A stretch of DNA of 8,517 nucleotides, taken from the NCBI GenBank assembly GCA_030622775.1, contig JAUXFS010000053.1, positions 1 to 8,517 of the forward strand. Direction: 5' to 3'. The notes under the pieces were generated by a model. That model worked only from the letters and a program-made list of their open reading frames with translations. It made no database searches and had not been told where the DNA came from. This DNA comes from Rhodospirillales bacterium. Lineage in GTDB: Bacteria; Pseudomonadota; Alphaproteobacteria; Rhodospirillales; Defluviicoccaceae. Position 1 is the stretch's first letter. Each line of letters opens with the position of its first letter. Position numbers and translations under genes: made by a program. Of the stretch, positions 6,444 to 8,517 are shown in pieces.

Positions 6444-7334
6444 CTACAGTTCCGGCGGCTCGATATCCCGCTGCCGACACGCGGCCACCACAGTGTTGCG
6501 CAGCAAACAGGCGACGGTCATCGGGCCGACGCCTCCGGGCACCGGCGTAATTGCTCCCGCCACTTCCCGGGCCTCGTTGAAATTAACGTCGCCGACGAGC
6601 CGGGTTTTTCCGTTGTCGGCCGGGATCCGGTTGATCCCGACGTCAATTATCGTCGCCCCGGGTTTGATCCAATCGCCACGCACCATTTGGGCGCGCCCAA
6701 CCGCCGCAACCAGGATGTCGGCCTGCCGGCATTCCGAAGGCAGATCCCTGGTCTTCGAATGAGCGATGGTTACCGTACAGTTCTCGGCGAGAAGAAGGTT
6801 CGCCATCGGCTTGCCGACGATATTGGAGCGGCCCAACACCAGAGCCTTGAGGCCGGTCAGGTCGGGGAGCCGATCCTTGACCATTTTCATGCACCCGAGC
6901 GGCGTACACGGCACCATGGCGCCGGCGGCACCCACAGCCAGTCTGCCGGCATTGATCACATGGAACCCGTCGACGTCCTTGTCGGGGTCGACGGTGGCGA
7001 GGACGGCCTCCGTCCGAATATGCGGTGGTAGCGGTAGCTGAACAAGAATTCCGTGGACTCTCCGATCGCCATTGAGCCCACGGATCAGGGTCAGCAAATC
7101 CTCCTCGCGAACGTCCTCGGGCAGGTGGTGGGCGAAGGATTTCATGCCCACCTCCTCGGTCTGCCGGGTCTTGGTGCGCACGTAGATTTGGCTCGCCGCG
7201 TCTTCGCCGACCAGGACCACGGCCAGCCCCGGCGTCAAACGATCAGACATCCGGAGATGCTCCACCCCGTCGCGCACGGACTCGCGAAGCGCGGCCGCCA
7301 ACGCCTTGCCGTCGATGATATCCGCCTTGGTCAT
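6444..7334 (-). CDS. folD: Bifunctional methylenetetrahydrofolate dehydrogenase / methenyltetrahydrofolate cyclohydrolase
   Basis: A complete 296-residue FolD. It oxidises 5,10-methylene-THF with NADP and hydrolyses 5,10-methenyl-THF to 10-formyl-THF, feeding purine and formyl-Met synthesis in the cytoplasm. Catalytic and signature positions are present. Tyr51 and Lys55 form the YxxxK motif (YVRTK), GILVQLPLP lies at 95-103, and Asp122 is in the DKDVDGFH segment. GRSNIVGKP (168-176) marks the Rossmann nucleotide site, and PVPGGVGPMT (264-273) is the C-terminal signature. The ATG at 7334 gives the usual start close to the first conserved strand (IDGKALA). It lies three bases after the DUF167 stop, so it is the third gene of the yggT-DUF167-folD cluster, with a weak Shine-Dalgarno inside the upstream gene. 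No clear intrinsic terminator follows before the feo regulatory region. Confidence 0.98.
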   Translation of the reverse strand: MTKADIIDGKALAAALRESVRDGVEHLRMSDRLTPGLAVVLVGEDAASQIYVRTKTRQTEEVGMKSFAHHLPEDVREEDLLTLIRGLNGDRRVHGILVQLPLPPHIRTEAVLATVDPDKDVDGFHVINAGRLAVGAAGAMVPCTPLGCMKMVKDRLPDLTGLKALVLGRSNIVGKPMANLLLAENCTVTIAHSKTRDLPSECRQADILVAAVGRAQMVRGDWIKPGATIIDVGINRIPADNGKTRLVGDVNFNEAREVAGAITPVPGGVGPMTVACLLRNTVVAACRQRDIEPPEL

Positions 7335-7337
7335 GGT

Positions 7338-7703
7338 TCAGTCTTCGTCCATCAATTTCCGTTCCGACGCCCACGCGGAGAGCTTCGCCATCAGTTGCGG
7401 AGCATCGCCCTCGATGCTGACCGTTTTCCGCCGATCGCTCGCGCCGACAGTCACGGCGAGGGACGACTTAGGCAGGCGCCATTCCCTGGCAAGCAGCTTG
7501 ATCAATGCCGCGTTGGCTTTTCCTCCCTCCGGCACCGCCGTCACCGCGACCTTCAATATCGCGCCCCCCTCGCCGTCGCCCAAAATCCCGTCGACGCGGT
7601 TCCCGGCCGCTCTCGGCGCCACCCTCACCCGCACGCGAACCCCACTGGGGAAGGTGGAAAACGGCGTTGAAAGTAGATTTCGGTCAGAAGCCGCCGGAGA
7701 CAT
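7338..7703 (-). CDS. DUF167 / YggU family protein
   Basis: A small conserved protein of 121 residues as called. The DUF167 domain begins at GVRVRVRVAPRAAGNRVDGI and continues through LKVAVTAVPEGGKANAALIK, the family's most conserved stretch (equivalent to VAPPVDGQANxxLIK), then LAREWRLPKSSLAVTVGASDRRKTV. Function is unknown; the solved family members are small alpha/beta folds. The start is uncertain. ATG at 7703 overlaps the end of yggT by 20 bases and gives about 20 residues before the domain. The next usable start is GTG at 7634, which would cut into the first strand, so I prefer 7703. A longer open frame reaching 7892 runs antisense-like through yggT and is not protein-like there. The gene is sandwiched between yggT and folD and is presumably co-transcribed. 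Confidence 0.85.
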   Translation of the reverse strand: MSPAASDRNLLSTPFSTFPSGVRVRVRVAPRAAGNRVDGILGDGEGGAILKVAVTAVPEGGKANAALIKLLAREWRLPKSSLAVTVGASDRRKTVSIEGDAPQLMAKLSAWASERKLMDED

Positions 7704-7986
7704 AGAGGCGGGCCAGGATCTGTTTGGCAAAGACCAGGAGCAAGATGAGGGCCAGCGGCGAGATATCGATACCACCCAGATTGGGCAGAATGCCGCGGAT
7801 CGGACGAAGCGCCGGCTCGCTGACCCGATGGATGAAATCCCCAACCGCCCAGACGAACCGGTTGCTGGTATTGACGACGTTGAATGTAACAAGCCAGCTC
7901 AATACCGCACCGATGATGATCACCCAGATATACAAATCGATGACCGTCGTAACCAGCCAGAAAAGAGGACCGATAATCACGTCCAT
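7684..7986 (-). CDS. YggT family membrane protein
   Basis: A 100-residue integral membrane protein of the YggT family. The first hydrophobic helix covers about residues 5-33, ending in WVIIIGAVLSWLV. The conserved loop follows with NRFVWAVGDFIHRVSEPALRPIRGILPNLGGIDISP (in pieces: SEPALRPIRGILP is the family signature). The second helix is LALILLLVFAKQIL (about 78-91). Family members are linked to envelope functions, osmotic stress and, in some bacteria, division-site or cytochrome-related processes; the exact role is not fixed. ATG at 7986 is the first possible start, since an in-frame TGA overlaps the upstream GGAGGTGA (8006-7999). That Shine-Dalgarno is 15 bases from the ATG, longer than ideal. 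It is the first gene of the yggT-DUF167-folD cluster and divergent from tRNA-Ala. Confidence 0.92.
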   Translation of the reverse strand: MDVIIGPLFWLVTTVIDLYIWVIIIGAVLSWLVTFNVVNTSNRFVWAVGDFIHRVSEPALRPIRGILPNLGGIDISPLALILLLVFAKQILARLYVSGGF

Positions 7987-8062
7987 GATAGAACCGTCTC
8001 ACCTCCGAAAAGCCGGCGGTAACGTAACGGCCCGGATGATCAGGTGCAAGGCGCAACAATGC

Positions 8063-8090
8063 TCGGAGCCTTGACAGCGACAGGCTCCGA
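8063..8090. repeat. Perfect 8-bp hairpin in the yggT / tRNA-Ala intergenic region
   Basis: TCGGAGCC (8063-8070) and GGCTCCGA (8083-8090) are exact inverted copies around a 12-base loop that contains the TTGACA of the proposed tRNA-Ala promoter. The hairpin could form in a long yggT leader transcript or act as a protein-binding palindrome over the promoter. Neither strand shows a T-tract after it, so it is not an intrinsic terminator. Confidence 0.5.
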
Positions 8091-8100
8091 CTCCCATTAT
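8071..8100 (+). promoter_or_regulatory. Probable promoter of tRNA-Ala with GC-rich discriminator
   Basis: TTGACA (8071-8076) is followed after 18 bases by CATTAT (8095-8100, four of six to TATAAT). Immediately downstream is CCCGAGCGCGCGC, a very GC-rich discriminator of the kind found at stable-RNA promoters under stringent (ppGpp) control. Transcription would start near 8107, leaving a leader of about 39 bases for RNase P removal. The regulation is inferred from general knowledge of stable-RNA promoters. Confidence 0.5.
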
Positions 8101-8129
8101 CCCGAGCGCGCGCATGGAGCATGCTCGGG
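8101..8129. repeat. 7-bp inverted repeat in the tRNA-Ala leader
   Basis: CCCGAGC (8101-8107) is complementary to GCTCGGG (8123-8129) across 15 bases. It lies between the proposed -10 element and the mature tRNA 5' end, so part of it would be in the 5' leader. The role is unknown and it may be incidental to the GC-rich discriminator. Confidence 0.35.
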
Positions 8130-8145
8130 CATCGAAAAGGTTTGT

Positions 8146-8221
<76 letters not shown>

Positions 8222-8236
8222 TTAAATCAATAATTT

Positions 8237-8258
8237 AGGCCCTTTCGAGGGCCTTTTT
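8237..8258 (+). terminator. Intrinsic terminator of tRNA-Ala
   Basis: A perfect hairpin GGCCCT-TTCG-AGGGCC (8238-8253), extended by an A-T pair on each side, is followed directly by TTTTT (8254-8258). It lies 16 bases after the tRNA CCA end. The UUCG-type loop and uninterrupted T-run make this a textbook rho-independent terminator. Confidence 0.93.
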
Positions 8259-8502
8259 CATGTGACGACACCCTGTCACACGGTGTTGCAGGCTTTTCTA
8301 GGTATTTCAACGTAGTACCACCTACTACATCACCCATTACCAAGCAGTGACAACGACTCCATGTTGCGCATTCCGACGCAAAGCGGCCACTGATTGAACG
8401 AACCCGCTGACGCGGGATTGGGGTGATGTAGCTGGCGGGTTTGGCCTGCTGATGGAAGGGTTTTGAGTGTCGAAGCTCAACCCTTGATCAGGAGGCCCTC
8501 CG
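8259..8502. other. Gene-free, AT-richer region with several inverted repeats
   Basis: No convincing gene is seen in this 244-bp stretch, whose left half is visibly poorer in GC than the rest of the window. It holds TGTGAC/GTCACA (8261-8266 and 8275-8280) interleaved with ACACC/GGTGT, a perfect hairpin GTAGTA-CCACC-TACTAC (8312-8328), CCCGC/GCGGG (8403-8416) and an imperfect hairpin GGGTTTTGAG/CTCAACCC (8458-8483). An 11-bp inverted repeat spans 8325-8431. It looks like the junction between chromosome and an inserted element. Confidence 0.6.
8325..8431. repeat. 11-bp inverted repeat, possible mobile-element ends
   Basis: CTACATCACCC at 8325-8335 is the exact reverse complement of GGGTGATGTAG at 8421-8431, 85 bases apart. 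The left arm overlaps the TACTAC arm of the small hairpin at 8312-8328. The match stops sharply on both sides. It could be terminal inverted repeats of a small element or internal sub-terminal repeats of an insertion sequence whose gene starts at 8503. Confidence 0.5.
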
Positions 8503-8517
8503 ATGACCGACATGTGC
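8340..8517 (+). mobile_element. Possible left end of an insertion sequence (cut by window edge)
   Basis: The segment leading into the truncated gene at 8503 looks like an insertion-sequence left end. It has sub-terminal inverted repeats and a hairpin just upstream of the gene (8458-8483), of a type that limits read-through translation in some elements. The string ATTCCGACGCAAAGCGGCCAC (8369-8389, 21 bases, first 20 informative) recalls repeats I associate with IS21-type ends, but this is from memory. An IS256-type element is an alternative. The left boundary is a guess and no target duplication can be tested inside the window. Confidence 0.35.
8503..8517 (+). CDS. Start of a truncated gene, probably a transposase
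   Basis: Only five codons (MTDMC) are inside the window, so no domain can be seen. The start is convincing: a consensus AGGAGG at 8490-8495 lies seven bases before ATG at 8503, the strongest ribosome binding site in the window. The identity as a transposase is inferred only from the repeat-rich, insertion-sequence-like DNA upstream and could be wrong. Confidence 0.4.

Noticed and set aside
8096..8124. Minus-strand promoter for yggT using GATAAT (8101-8096)
   Set aside because: The -10-like hexamer is good, but no acceptable -35 lies 16-18 bases upstream; the match probably reflects the plus-strand -10 being near-palindromic.

Overview
The window is a high-GC, densely packed bacterial chromosomal segment. 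It most likely comes from an alphaproteobacterium, plausibly a Rhodospirillales-type organism. That placement is inferred from the gene order yggT - DUF167 - folD, a feoA-feoA-feoB-feoC iron-uptake operon, the base composition and GC-rich palindromic repeats; no rRNA or other phylogenetic marker is present to fix it. Most of the window is conserved housekeeping and metal-transport sequence. Accessory-type DNA is confined to the two ends.

Left end (1-472): a small GIY-YIG nuclease gene on the minus strand lies between two copies of a GC-rich palindromic repeat. The right-hand repeat directly abuts the 3' CCA end of a minus-strand tRNA-Ser(GGA). This layout resembles a small repeat-nuclease cassette sitting behind a tRNA gene.

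Centre-left (473-3188): a plus-strand cytidylate-kinase-like gene with a recognisable promoter and ribosome binding site converges on lepA (elongation factor 4), which is on the minus strand.

Centre (3240-6443): a compact minus-strand ferrous-iron uptake operon reads feoA1, feoA2, feoB, feoC. The junctions are a 1-nt overlap, a 2-nt gap and a 4-nt gap, so the genes are almost certainly co-transcribed. A good match to a Fur box lies about 75 bp upstream of the first feoA, pointing to repression under iron sufficiency. FeoB is the GTP-gated membrane permease, the two FeoA proteins are small SH3-like partners, and FeoC is a small winged-helix protein with a cysteine cluster.

Centre-right (6444-7986): yggT, a DUF167/YggU gene and folD form a second tight minus-strand cluster, with a 20-nt overlap and then a 3-nt gap. 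It carries a small membrane protein, a small conserved protein of unknown role and the bifunctional one-carbon folate enzyme.

Right end (7987-8517): a divergent intergenic region leads to a plus-strand tRNA-Ala(CGC) with a stable-RNA-style promoter and a textbook intrinsic terminator. About 240 bp of AT-richer, gene-free DNA follows, with several inverted repeats. It leads to a strong Shine-Dalgarno and the first five codons of a gene cut by the window edge, which I interpret tentatively as the left end of an insertion sequence. I see no convincing evidence of a wholly new system; the most unusual items are the repeat-nuclease-tRNA arrangement and the doubled feoA.
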